Shown piece after piece: positions 40,584 to 50,208 of a DNA stretch of 64,000 nt (position 1 is its first letter; each line of letters begins with the position of its first letter). The position numbers and the translations under genes were made by a program. The DNA lies in NCBI GenBank assembly GCA_029265355.1, contig JAJUJL010000004.1, forward strand, positions 62,001-126,000, in the 5' to 3' direction. The notes under the pieces were generated by a model that saw only the letters and a list, made by a program, of their open reading frames with translations, was not told the origin of the DNA and made no database searches. The DNA comes from Chloroflexota bacterium. GTDB lineage: Bacteria; Chloroflexota; Anaerolineae; Anaerolineales; UBA4823.

Positions 40584-43034
40584 ATGAAACGCTTCTTTCC
40601 GTTTGCTGGACTGATTGTGTTCTTGTTTACCGTGATGGGTATCTGTTTGGGGCTGTTCCTGGCCGTTTCCGCCCCATTTCGACCTGGCAACCCCCTCTTT
40701 GCCGCGCAACATTTCGCCGAAGAGCAGCGGGCGCGCCTCAACTTCAGTGAGAGCGGCAAAGCCTCGTACTATCTGACGCTGGCAGAACGGCGCTCGGTGG
40801 ACCTGGTCATGTTGAGCAACACCAACCAGGAGCCAGCAGCCTTGCAGGCGCTCGCCGATGCCATCCAGCATGCCGAACAGGCCATAGCGCAGGCGCCCGA
40901 AAGTGACCGTAGCGCATTGTTTGAGCAAATGGCAGTCGTGGCTCGAGAAGGCAGCGTCGCCCTCGCTAGCGCCCACCTGAGCCAGGCCGAGATACCGGAC
41001 GCCTATCTGGCGTTGGAAGCGCGACTGGCGACCCTGCAACAGTTATTTGCCGAAGATAAAATCACCGCGCGGGATGTCTTCAAAGCGCGCATCCGCATCC
41101 TGCTGCCGTACGTTCCCGCAGAAACCAATCGCGGGGTTGTGGCATCCAACCCAGCAGACAGCATCGACCCACACCTGGTAAGCTTTCTGGAGGGAAGCGC
41201 TGGCGCTGAGCACGCCTTCTTTCCACTGGTTGGTGAACACGAAGCTTTGAGCTGCGAGAGCTGTCACACCAATGGCACCTTCTCAGGAACACCCAACCAG
41301 TGCATCGCCTGCCATAGCCAGGCTGCGCCAGCCAACCATTTCCCCGGCGACTGCGCAAACTGCCATAACAGCTTCTCCTGGTTGGATGTGCGCTTCGAGC
41401 ACCGCTTTGCGAGCGGCAGGAGCTGCGCCTCCTGCCACTTGAAAGACAAACCTGCCAAGCATTTCAATGGACAGTGCTCTAGCTGCCACGACACAAGCGC
41501 CTGGAAACCCGCCAGGTTCAACCACCAGGCAGCAGGCGCGACCGATTGTATCTCCTGCCACACCAAAAACAAGCCTGCCAACCATTTCGCCGGGCAGTGT
41601 TCGACCTGCCACACCACCAACGCCTGGAGGCCCGCCTTATTCGATCACACGGGGCTGACTGACTGCATTTCCTGCCATACCAAGAATAAGCCAGCTAACC
41701 ATTTCAGTGGGCAGTGTTCTGCCTGCCATAACACCAGCGCCTGGAAACCAGCAACCTTCAATCACGAAACTGCCGGCGCGGTTGACTGTCTTGCCTGTCA
41801 CAGCAAGGTCAGACCCCCAAACCACTACACCGGGCAGTGCTCGACCTGTCATACCACCAACGCCTGGAAACCTGCCACTTTTAACCACCAAGCTGCCGGC
41901 GCGACCGATTGTATTTCCTGCCACACCAAGAACAAGCCTGCCAACCATTTCGCCGGGCAATGTTCTACCTGCCACAGCACCAACGCCTGGAAACCCGCTT
42001 CCAACTTCAACCACACCGGGCAAACCGACTGCATCTCCTGCCACACCAAGAATAATCCTGCCAACCACTTCACCGGGCAATGCTCGCAGTGCCACACCAC
42101 CAACGCCTGGAAACCCGCCACTTTTAACCACCAGGCTGCCGGCGCGACCGATTGCATTTCCTGCCACACCAAGAACAAGCCTGCCAACCATTTCGCCGGG
42201 CAGTGTTCCGCCTGCCACAGCACCAGCGCCTGGAAACCCGCTTCCAACTTCAACCACACCGGGCAAACCGACTGCATCTCCTGCCACACTCAGAACAAAC
42301 CCGCCAACCACTTCAGCGGGCAGTGCTCGCAGTGCCACACCACCAACGCCTGGAAACCCGCCACTTTTAACCACCAGGCTGCCGGCGCGACCGATTGCAT
42401 TTCCTGCCACACCAAGAACAAGCCTGCCAACCACTACAGCGGGCAATGTTCGCAGTGCCACACCACTAGCGCCTGGAAACCCGCCAACTTCAACCACGCT
42501 GGGCTCACGGATTGCATTTCGTGCCACACTCAGAACAAACCCGCCAACCACTACAGCGGGCAGTGCTCGCAGTGCCACACCACCAGCAGTTGGGGCGGGG
42601 CTACCTTCAACCACACCGGACAGACCGACTGCCTGGCCTGCCACACCAGCGACCGACCTGCTAACCATTACAGCGGGCAGTGCTCGCAGTGCCACACCAC
42701 CAGCAGTTGGGGCGGAGCAACCTTCAACCACACCGGGCAGACCGATTGTGCATCCTGCCACACCAAAGATCGCCCCTCCAATCACTGGTCTGGCCAGTGC
42801 TCCCAATGCCATAACACCAGCAGTTGGTCAGGTGTGCAGGTCAAGAATCACACCTTCCCGGTAAATCACAAAAATGCAGAAGGAGTCTGCGCTCGCTGTC
42901 ACCCAAGCAAAACGGCTGATTGGACCTGTTACCAATGCCATGACAGGGCTAAGACAGAGCAGAAACACAGCGAGAAGAACATCTTTGACATCGCCACGCG
43001 CTGCATCGCCTGCCACCCAACCGGCAAAAATTAG
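40584..43034 (+). CDS. Multiheme c-type cytochrome with tandem modules, 30 CXXCH motifs
   Basis: Counted 30 CXXCH by eye; N-terminal TM (MKRFFPFAGLIVFLFTVMGICLGLFLAV); repeated DCISCHTKNKPANHFAGQCSTCHTTNAWKPATFNH units. Confidence 0.92.
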   Translation: MKRFFPFAGLIVFLFTVMGICLGLFLAVSAPFRPGNPLFAAQHFAEEQRARLNFSESGKASYYLTLAERRSVDLVMLSNTNQEPAALQALADAIQHAEQAIAQAPESDRSALFEQMAVVAREGSVALASAHLSQAEIPDAYLALEARLATLQQLFAEDKITARDVFKARIRILLPYVPAETNRGVVASNPADSIDPHLVSFLEGSAGAEHAFFPLVGEHEALSCESCHTNGTFSGTPNQCIACHSQAAPANHFPGDCANCHNSFSWLDVRFEHRFASGRSCASCHLKDKPAKHFNGQCSSCHDTSAWKPARFNHQAAGATDCISCHTKNKPANHFAGQCSTCHTTNAWRPALFDHTGLTDCISCHTKNKPANHFSGQCSACHNTSAWKPATFNHETAGAVDCLACHSKVRPPNHYTGQCSTCHTTNAWKPATFNHQAAGATDCISCHTKNKPANHFAGQCSTCHSTNAWKPASNFNHTGQTDCISCHTKNNPANHFTGQCSQCHTTNAWKPATFNHQAAGATDCISCHTKNKPANHFAGQCSACHSTSAWKPASNFNHTGQTDCISCHTQNKPANHFSGQCSQCHTTNAWKPATFNHQAAGATDCISCHTKNKPANHYSGQCSQCHTTSAWKPANFNHAGLTDCISCHTQNKPANHYSGQCSQCHTTSSWGGATFNHTGQTDCLACHTSDRPANHYSGQCSQCHTTSSWGGATFNHTGQTDCASCHTKDRPSNHWSGQCSQCHNTSSWSGVQVKNHTFPVNHKNAEGVCARCHPSKTADWTCYQCHDRAKTEQKHSEKNIFDIATRCIACHPTGKN
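41490..42840 (+). repeat. Intragenic tandem repeats encoding heme modules
   Basis: Near-identical DNA units of roughly 110-130 bp (e.g. tgccacaccaagaacaagcctgccaaccatttcgccgggca...gcctggaaacccgcc) recurring through the cytochrome gene. Confidence 0.85.
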
Positions 43035-43197
43035 CCCCCACCTCCCCTGAGGTTGATCGTCTTCCATCTTGCGGGCGGAGCTTACAGCATGTAATCTCCG
43101 CCCGCAAAAAAATGATCTACACCACACAAAATCATGACCATTGGTAACTTGTGAATTACGGGATGTTACACTAAAATTGGACCATAGAGGTGAGTCA

Positions 43198-43461
43198 ATG
43201 AACATACGGGGTTTATTCCGCGCAGAGCAAACCCGCCGCAAAGCGTTGGTGCAGGGTTATGTTGTTCCGGATACCAGTCGCTGTGTGCAGTGCGGCATCT
43301 GCTCGTATAACTGCCCGATCAACATCGATGTCCGGCGGCATGCCTGGCTCGGAGAGCCGGTGCGAGACAGCCACTGCCTGACCTGCGGGGAATGTGTGGC
43401 GCGCTGTCCGCGTGGCGTATTGCGCTTCGAGAGCACCAACTTGTTTCAGACCCAAAACTGA
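43198..43461 (+). CDS. 4Fe-4S dicluster ferredoxin-like protein
   Basis: CVQCGICSYNCPINIDVRRH...CLTCGECVARCPRGVL; ATG at 43198. Confidence 0.88.
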   Translation: MNIRGLFRAEQTRRKALVQGYVVPDTSRCVQCGICSYNCPINIDVRRHAWLGEPVRDSHCLTCGECVARCPRGVLRFESTNLFQTQN

Positions 43462-43473
43462 GGTTCATTCATC

Positions 43474-44778
43474 ATGCGACGCTACGTAATCATCGGAAGC
43501 GGCGCAGCAGGGATTGCCGCCAGCGAAGCTATTCGCAACCACGATGCCAGCGGAGAAATTCTGCTGATCACCGACGACCCACACGGATACTACTCTCGCC
43601 CAGGATTAGCCTATTACCTGACGGGTGAGATCGATGAGAGAATGCTATTTCCATTCTCGGAGCAAGATTTCCGTCGCCTTAACCTGCGGCGTATCACTGC
43701 ACAGGTGGCGCGCATCCATCCAGAAGCCCATCGCATCGAAATGCACACCGGCGCTCAATTACCCTATGACCGATTATTGATCGCTACGGGGGCAGCCGCG
43801 GTTCGCGCCGATGTGCCCGGCAGTGATTTGGCTGGCGTTGTCAAGCTGGACAGCCTGGAGGATACCCGGCATATCCTGAATTTAATCCGCCGAGCGCGCT
43901 CGGCGGTTGTGGTGGGCGGCGGAATCACTGCTCTGGAACTCGTTGAAGGCATGCGAGCGCGCAATCTGCGCACCCATTATTTCTTACGGGGCGACCGCTA
44001 TTGGAGCAACGTGCTCGATGCTGCTGAATCAAAGATCGTTGAACACCGCCTTCAAGAAGAGGGTGTGCAAATTCACTACAACACAGAGCTGGCAGAAATA
44101 TTGGGAAAGAACGGGCGCGTCGCTGGCGTGCGCACCAAAGATGGACGCCTGATTGAGTGCCAGATTGTCGCCATTGCCATCGGCGTCCAGCCGCGCAAGC
44201 AACTGGCGCAAACCTCGGATTTGAAGGTAGATAAAGGCATTCTGGTTGACCAGTATATGCGCACCAGTCATGAGGATATTTTTGCTGCTGGCGATGTGGC
44301 TCAGGTTTATGACCCCCTCTCGGGGAAGTCCGTTGTGGACAGCCTGTGGGGACCAGCGCGCGATCAGGGCTCAGCCGCCGGGCTGAACATGGCCGGCATC
44401 ACCACCCCCTACTCGAGACTGGCGCCTTTCAATGTTACCCGCCTGGCGCACCTGACCACCACCATTATCGGCACAGTCAATAAAGGCAGGGACGATGACT
44501 TGCTTGGCATCGCCCGGGGCGACAGCGAGACCTGGCGTAATCTACCCGATGCCATCGCCGCCCAGGCAAATTTCGATGTCAATTCCCTGCGCTTGCTGCT
44601 GGGTAAACAGCATCTGCTTGGCGCCGTGGTCATGGGAGACCAGACTCTTTCCCGGCCCCTGACCCGCATCGTCATCGAACGTGTGGATATCACCCCCATC
44701 CGCGAGCAAATCTTGCAGCCTGGTGCCCCTCTGGGGGACCTGGTGGCAGACTTCTGGAGCCAGTTGCACAAATCATGA
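43474..44778 (+). CDS. FAD-dependent pyridine nucleotide-disulfide oxidoreductase-like protein
   Basis: YVIIGSGAAGIAASEAIR, SAVVVGGGITALELVEGM, THEDIFAAGDVAQVYD-type GD motif (TSHEDIFAAGDVAQ). Confidence 0.9.
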   Translation: MRRYVIIGSGAAGIAASEAIRNHDASGEILLITDDPHGYYSRPGLAYYLTGEIDERMLFPFSEQDFRRLNLRRITAQVARIHPEAHRIEMHTGAQLPYDRLLIATGAAAVRADVPGSDLAGVVKLDSLEDTRHILNLIRRARSAVVVGGGITALELVEGMRARNLRTHYFLRGDRYWSNVLDAAESKIVEHRLQEEGVQIHYNTELAEILGKNGRVAGVRTKDGRLIECQIVAIAIGVQPRKQLAQTSDLKVDKGILVDQYMRTSHEDIFAAGDVAQVYDPLSGKSVVDSLWGPARDQGSAAGLNMAGITTPYSRLAPFNVTRLAHLTTTIIGTVNKGRDDDLLGIARGDSETWRNLPDAIAAQANFDVNSLRLLLGKQHLLGAVVMGDQTLSRPLTRIVIERVDITPIREQILQPGAPLGDLVADFWSQLHKS

Positions 44779-45599
44779 TCCAACGGAGCAGCAACCGCGA
44801 GCTTTGGTATTCCCTCTTCGCCGTCCTGATGCTCACCATGGCCTATGTTTTCATGGTGAGCATGTTGAACGGCATCCCAGCCGCCAGTGATTTCTTCGGT
44901 CACATGATCGGCATCGTGGGCTTCGTGCTCATGTTGATGACCGAGACGTTGTATTCGCTGCGCAAGCGCAGTCGCAGCGCTCGCTGGGGGCGGATGGCAG
45001 ACTGGCTGGACTTTCACATTTTTACTGGACTGGTTGGCCCCTACCTGGTATTGCTGCACTCTTCCTGGAAGTTCAACGGCCTGGCGGGTGTCGTCATGCT
45101 GTTGACTGTGATCATTGTAGTCAGTGGGTTCGTTGGGCGTTACATTTATACCGCAGTGCCGCGCACCGCCGATGGCGTCGAGGTCGAAGCCAGCCAGGTC
45201 GAAGCATTCATTCGACAGGCTGACCAGGAGCTGCAGCGTTGGCTGGAAACCCGCCCGCCAGAAATCCGGCAACAGGTTCAGATGCTGGCTCAGCCAGGGC
45301 AATCTTCTGGCAACGCTTTATGGGATTTGCTTTTGCGCCCGCTGGATGAGCTCAACGAACGCATCCGCTGGTGGAGTATACGTTCGCAATTGGATGCGCA
45401 GACACGCCAGCAGATTTCTCAGCTCGAGAAGCTACTGCGCCAGCGCCAAAACCTTAATCGCCAGATCCGCACCCTGGCAGTTGCCCGCCGATTGATGTCT
45501 TTATGGCACACCGTGCACATCCCGATCGGTATGGCGCTGTTCACCGCCGCTTTTATCCATATTATCGCTGCTATTTATTACGCCACCTTACTGCGCTAA
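44775..45599 (+). CDS. Membrane protein resembling a b-type cytochrome/ferric-reductase-like TM domain, with coiled-coil insertion
   Basis: Multiple TM segments with His residues (FFGHMIG, DFHIFTG, VLLHSSW, LWHTVHIPIGM, FIHIIAA); start overlaps the FAD oxidoreductase stop by 4 bp. Confidence 0.65.
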   Translation: MIQRSSNRELWYSLFAVLMLTMAYVFMVSMLNGIPAASDFFGHMIGIVGFVLMLMTETLYSLRKRSRSARWGRMADWLDFHIFTGLVGPYLVLLHSSWKFNGLAGVVMLLTVIIVVSGFVGRYIYTAVPRTADGVEVEASQVEAFIRQADQELQRWLETRPPEIRQQVQMLAQPGQSSGNALWDLLLRPLDELNERIRWWSIRSQLDAQTRQQISQLEKLLRQRQNLNRQIRTLAVARRLMSLWHTVHIPIGMALFTAAFIHIIAAIYYATLLR

Positions 45600-45655
45600 T
45601 GTAGCTTTGCTGTGGGGCAACTTCGAGATCACAGGATGTAGTCGCCGAGGTCAGT

Positions 45656-47293
45656 ATGAAATCTTCGCGGTTTGGCTGTCTCTCTGCCACAGGTCTCATC
45701 ACAGCATTGCTGACCCTGTTTGTGATCGGTGGATTCAGCATTGCTCGCGGTGGGGTTCTGTTTAATCCCGGAGAACTGAACGACCAAAAAGGGAGTGAAC
45801 CGCTGCAAGGGGTCTACTCGCACGCTGAGATCGCCGGGAACTGCGGCGCCTGCCACACTGCGTTTTGGACCGGCGAGCACATGGCCGAACGTTGCCTGGC
45901 TTGCCACGACACGCTGAAAACCAACCCGCAAGACTTCCACAAGATCATGCTGGCGCAGAGCGGCGCGATTAACTGCACCCGTTGCCACACCGATCACCGA
46001 GGGGCTGAGGCCGCCCTCACAATTCTCGATATGAAAGAATTCCCCCACCTGGAAGCTGGTCAATTTGCGCTCAGTTCACACCAAAGGCATTCAGACGGGG
46101 CGACATTCTTATGCGAAGACTGTCACGGCGCTGACCTGCAGATATTCCAGCCCATCACCTGTGTGGAATGCCACATGGAGCTGGACCCGGCATACCTGCA
46201 AGCCCACCAGGCAGATTTTGGGGAAGATTGCCTGGCTTGCCATGATGGTGTTGAAACCTATGGCGCTGCTTTCGATCACAATCGGCTGGAATTTAGCTTG
46301 CTACAAGGCCACTCAGAGGCTGGCTGCCAGGACTGCCACGCTGGCGCGCTCAGCCTGGCTGACCTGCAAGCTACACCCCAGACCTGCGCAGCATGCCACC
46401 TTGAGGATGACGCCCATGCTGGTCAGCTCGGACAAGACTGCGCCCAATGCCATGCCCCCACCACCTGGGAAGAAGCCTCTTTCGACCACTCCCTGGCGGC
46501 TTTCCCGCTCAGCGGCAGGCATAGCGAGGTTGCCTGCGAGGACTGTCACAAGGACAAGGTTTTCAAGGGCGCTCCGCAAGATTGCTTCTCCTGCCATGCC
46601 GAGCAAGATAAACACAGTGGGCAGTTTGGCCAGGATTGCGCTGCCTGCCATACCACCGAGGGATGGGAAGGCGCCGCTTTTGATCATTCTCTGTCAGCCT
46701 TCCCGCTCACGGGCGCTCATCTCAACGTGGGCTGTGAAGATTGCCACCGAGAGGGGATCTACAAGGGCACGGCACAGGAGTGTGTCGCCTGCCACATCGA
46801 GGATGACGAACACGATGGGCAGTTTGGCAATGACTGCGCCCAATGTCACACCCCCGACACCTGGAAAGACGCGCAATTCGACCATTCCCTGGCGGCTTTT
46901 AAGCTCACCGGCGCTCATGTGAATTTGGCCTGCAAGCAATGTCATGTGAACGAAGTCTTCAAAGGCACGCCCCAGGCCTGCGCCTCCTGCCATTCGGAGC
47001 CCGCTTATCACCTGGGATTGTTCACCTCCGACTGCAGCGCTTGCCACAATACCAATGCCTGGCTGCCAGCCGCTTATGACGCCAGGCACCGCTTCCCCCT
47101 CAACCACGGCGACGGGGGTAATACCTGCCAGACCTGCCACCCGAGCAGCTTACGCAGCTACACCTGCTACGGCTGTCACGAACACAACCCGGCCAAGATC
47201 GAAAGCGAACACCGCGAAGAGGGCATTGATAACTTCAAAGACTGTGTGCGCTGCCATCCCACTGGTCGCGAAGAAGAGGGAGGCGACGATTAG
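45656..47293 (+). CDS. Multiheme c-type cytochrome, 21 CXXCH motifs
   Basis: Counted 21 CXXCH by eye; repeated GQFGQDCAACHTTEGWEGAAFDHSLSAFPLTGAH modules; N-terminal TM. Confidence 0.92.
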   Translation: MKSSRFGCLSATGLITALLTLFVIGGFSIARGGVLFNPGELNDQKGSEPLQGVYSHAEIAGNCGACHTAFWTGEHMAERCLACHDTLKTNPQDFHKIMLAQSGAINCTRCHTDHRGAEAALTILDMKEFPHLEAGQFALSSHQRHSDGATFLCEDCHGADLQIFQPITCVECHMELDPAYLQAHQADFGEDCLACHDGVETYGAAFDHNRLEFSLLQGHSEAGCQDCHAGALSLADLQATPQTCAACHLEDDAHAGQLGQDCAQCHAPTTWEEASFDHSLAAFPLSGRHSEVACEDCHKDKVFKGAPQDCFSCHAEQDKHSGQFGQDCAACHTTEGWEGAAFDHSLSAFPLTGAHLNVGCEDCHREGIYKGTAQECVACHIEDDEHDGQFGNDCAQCHTPDTWKDAQFDHSLAAFKLTGAHVNLACKQCHVNEVFKGTPQACASCHSEPAYHLGLFTSDCSACHNTNAWLPAAYDARHRFPLNHGDGGNTCQTCHPSSLRSYTCYGCHEHNPAKIESEHREEGIDNFKDCVRCHPTGREEEGGDD

Positions 47294-47437
47294 CCATCCC
47301 ACAAATCAGACAAACCTGGTATTATATTGGAGTTACGATTTTTAACCAAATCTTCATATTTGGGCGTAACTTTTTGAGGTGCTTTACGACTTAAGTACTA
47401 GAAGCAACAATCCACCTTTAGTCAGGTAAAGCCACCT

Positions 47438-48835
47438 GTGAACGATCAGCTATCGGAAGCATTTGAAATTTGTTTGTCAGCCATGCAGGGCGGAGCCAGC
47501 CGGGAGGAGTGCCTGGAGATGTTTCCGCACCTCTCATCAGAGCTCGAGCCATTATTGACAACCGCTGCGCTGGCAGGGCAAATGCGCCCCGCTCGCGTAC
47601 CAGCGCGTGCCGCGCACCGAAGCCGGGCTCTCTTCCTGAAGAAAGCGCGCGATTTAGAACAGCGCCCGATCTTTCCTTTCGCCAGTTGGGGTTTACCTCG
47701 CCTGGCGATGGCTGCATTTAGCCTGCTGCTGGTGATCTTTCTGAGCCTGAACGGGTTGGTCGTCGCTTCCGCCAAAACGCTGCCCGGCGACGCGCTTTAT
47801 GCCGTGAAGCGGGCAGCCGAAACAGTGCGCTTGCAGCTCGTCTCGAATACTGAGATCAAGCACCGCATGGAGAATGACTACAATTTGCGCCGCGCTACAG
47901 AAGTGAAACAGCTTCTGGTGCTGCAACGCATCGAGCACGTCTCCTTTGAAGGTAGGGTAGATCAAATCCAGGATCATCGCTGGATCGTCGAAGGCATCTT
48001 GATCAAAACTAATGAGAAGACTCACCAAATCGGCCATATCCAGCCAGGCGATTTTATCGAGGTGGAAGGACTCACCAACCCCTCCGGCTGGATCGATGCT
48101 GATGAGTTGCACCAGCGCTACTTTAACCTGGTGGGCGTGATCCAGTCCATGAACCGCACCACCTGGGTGGTAGGTGATGTAAACCTGGTGATCCAGAAAG
48201 ACACCCAGCTCGATCCCGGATTGCAAATCGGCGACCAGGCGCTGGTACTGGTCTATTCCAGCGATGATGGAAAATTCTACGCACGCGCCATCCTCAGCCA
48301 CAAGCCCGTTCCAATCCAACCATTCCAGATACAATTCACCGGCCTCATCGAAGGCATTGATGGGCAGGCCATTATCATCAATGGAAAACGGGTTGAAATT
48401 GATGGACGGACTGTGTTGGAAGGCGCGCTGATGCCAGGCGCACAAGCTGAAGTGGTTTTGCTTGTGGCGCAAGATGGCACACTTACAGCTCTGTCTGTTC
48501 GTGCTCTGGACCAGCCCCTCGAGCCTGCGCCGGTCACAAATCCTGACCCAAGCGGCAAACCGAACGAGATCGGCGATGACGGCCAAGCCGAAAAAGAGAC
48601 CGGAGAAGTTCTGGATGATGACCAGGATAACCGCCAGGACGATGGCGGCTCCGGCGACGATATTGACGATGACGATAAGGATGACAGTGGCGAAGACGAA
48701 AACGATGGTGATGAGGATGACGACGATCACGAAGACGATGATGACGAAGACGATGATCACGATGATGATGATCACGACGATGATGATCACGACGACGATA
48801 AAAAGGACGAAGACGACGAGGAAAAAGACGATTAG
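47438..48835 (+). CDS. DUF5666/DUF5667-like membrane protein with Asp/His-rich acidic tail
   Basis: DUF5667-like N-part (PGDALYAVKRAAETVRLQLVSNTEIKHRMENDYNLRRATEVKQLL) and DUF5666-like OB repeats (GRVDQIQDHRWIVEGILIKTN...); C-terminal ~75 aa dominated by D/E/H. Confidence 0.75.
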   Translation: MNDQLSEAFEICLSAMQGGASREECLEMFPHLSSELEPLLTTAALAGQMRPARVPARAAHRSRALFLKKARDLEQRPIFPFASWGLPRLAMAAFSLLLVIFLSLNGLVVASAKTLPGDALYAVKRAAETVRLQLVSNTEIKHRMENDYNLRRATEVKQLLVLQRIEHVSFEGRVDQIQDHRWIVEGILIKTNEKTHQIGHIQPGDFIEVEGLTNPSGWIDADELHQRYFNLVGVIQSMNRTTWVVGDVNLVIQKDTQLDPGLQIGDQALVLVYSSDDGKFYARAILSHKPVPIQPFQIQFTGLIEGIDGQAIIINGKRVEIDGRTVLEGALMPGAQAEVVLLVAQDGTLTALSVRALDQPLEPAPVTNPDPSGKPNEIGDDGQAEKETGEVLDDDQDNRQDDGGSGDDIDDDDKDDSGEDENDGDEDDDDHEDDDDEDDDHDDDDHDDDDHDDDKKDEDDEEKDD

Positions 48836-48864
48836 CGTTCTCTAACTCTCGCCTCGCGAATAAA

Positions 48865-48905
48865 AAGGGCGAGAAAAGGCTGCCGGGTGGCCTTTTCTCG
48901 CCCTT
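48865..48905 (+). terminator. Strong stem-loop after the acidic-tail gene (possible terminator)
   Basis: AAGGGCGAGAAAAGG CTGCCGGGTGG CCTTTTCTCGCCCTT, 15-bp perfect stem; only a weak downstream U tract. Confidence 0.6.
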
Positions 48906-49031
48906 AATCGTTCTGCCGGATATTTTTGACACTTGTCGATTATCAACTTTTCCTGTATGCTCAGGGGCAATGCATGCAAATTGTTGCCATACGATTAGAA
49001 AAAGATCACAACTTCAGAACAAGGAGCGCAC

Positions 49032-50153
49032 ATGAAGCAAGCAAATTTCAAGATCGCCGGAAGCCTGTTGATTGCCCTGCTGGTGATCGTTGGAGTGATC
49101 ATACTCGCCGCAGCCGGCAGCCGTTTCGTTTACCTGTTTGCCAAAGTGGATCAGAATGAGGTCGGTGTACAGTTTCGCAGCGGCAAGATCTATGAAATCG
49201 TTGGGCCTGGCGTGTACAGCGATTTCGGTTTGTTCGTTGAGCTGAAGCGCGTCTCCAGCCAGGCAGTTCCCTTCAGCGTGCGCGATGAAGAAATCATCAC
49301 GTCTGATAAACAGCGTATCGGCCTGGTGGTGAGTGGAGATATCTTCCGGCCAAATCTGGCGCAAAAGGATATTATCCTCACTAACTGGGCGCAGTACAGC
49401 GGAATCTACTTGAGCGACGACCTGGTGCGAAATCGAGTCAGCGACCTGACCCGCCAGGCGATGAAAGTGTGCGTTGGCGAGCGCCCCTTTGACGATTCGA
49501 TCATCGGCACCGCGCGGGACGACCTGCGCACTTGCGTGGACGAAGAGCTCAGCCGCCTGGCCTCCAATTTTGGCCTGCAGATCGAAAACGTCGTCGTACC
49601 TGAAGTGGTTTTGTCTGCCGAAGTACAGGCTGCTCTGGACTCCATTGTAGCAAGCCGTCTGGCGACCGAAAAAGCCGCACAAGACAAGCTGAAAGCCGAA
49701 GCTGAGGCGCGCGCTGAGCAGGCCCGCCAGGAAGGCGACATCCGCGTTGCGCAGAGTCGCTTCCAGGAGGAAGCCCGCCAGCAAACTACCCTGGCGCAAT
49801 TGCAGCAAGCCAAGTTGGTCGCCCAAAAAGCGGTTATCGAGGCTGAGAAGGCCAATGAATTATTGGCAGCCGAGCAGGACCTGGCGATCAACCGCGCCCT
49901 GGCCCTGGCTGCCGCCGAGAGGGCCAAGGTGGACCTGGCGCAGCAAATCGCCCTGGCTGAGCTGTATGCCAGCAACCCGGAATATCTGCAACTTCAAATC
50001 GTACTGGCGAACGCCAGCGCGCTCTCAGCGACAGATAAGATTATCTTTACATTGGAAGGGATGACGCCCACGTTGGTACTGCCAGGCCCCGGCATCGTCC
50101 CCACGGTTGAGACCGGAGCGAACACGGTGCCAGCTACTCCCAACCCCGAATAA
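49032..50153 (+). CDS. SPFH/band-7 (prohibitin-like) domain protein
   Basis: N-terminal TM, VDQNEVGVQFRSGKIYEIVGPGVYSDFG, coiled-coil KAAQDKLKAEAEARAEQARQEGDIRVAQSR. Confidence 0.88.
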   Translation: MKQANFKIAGSLLIALLVIVGVIILAAAGSRFVYLFAKVDQNEVGVQFRSGKIYEIVGPGVYSDFGLFVELKRVSSQAVPFSVRDEEIITSDKQRIGLVVSGDIFRPNLAQKDIILTNWAQYSGIYLSDDLVRNRVSDLTRQAMKVCVGERPFDDSIIGTARDDLRTCVDEELSRLASNFGLQIENVVVPEVVLSAEVQAALDSIVASRLATEKAAQDKLKAEAEARAEQARQEGDIRVAQSRFQEEARQQTTLAQLQQAKLVAQKAVIEAEKANELLAAEQDLAINRALALAAAERAKVDLAQQIALAELYASNPEYLQLQIVLANASALSATDKIIFTLEGMTPTLVLPGPGIVPTVETGANTVPATPNPE

Positions 50154-50208
50154 ATGAGGGGCGGCGTGCTCAGGCTGCGGGTGAACCCGCAGCCTGAGCA
50201 CGATCAGG

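Noticed and set aside
41637-42812. Long antisense ORF (391 aa) and the +ORF 41707-42864 in the cytochrome gene
   Set aside because: Artefacts of the tandem heme-module repeats; translations are low-complexity mirrored repeats, while the 40584-43034 frame has 30 CXXCH motifs.
41490-42840. CRISPR array
   Set aside because: Repeats are long, in-frame protein-coding modules without spacer-like variation, and no cas genes are present.
43069-43107. Terminator call for TTGCGGGCGGAG...CTCCGCCCGCAA after the 30-heme cytochrome
   Set aside because: Followed by A residues on the plus strand rather than T; would only be a terminator for minus-strand transcription, for which there is no gene.
47693-48790. 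365-aa minus-strand ORF opposite the acidic-tail gene
   Set aside because: Ile/Val-rich translation is simply the antisense of Asp-codon repeats; the plus-strand gene has recognisable domains.
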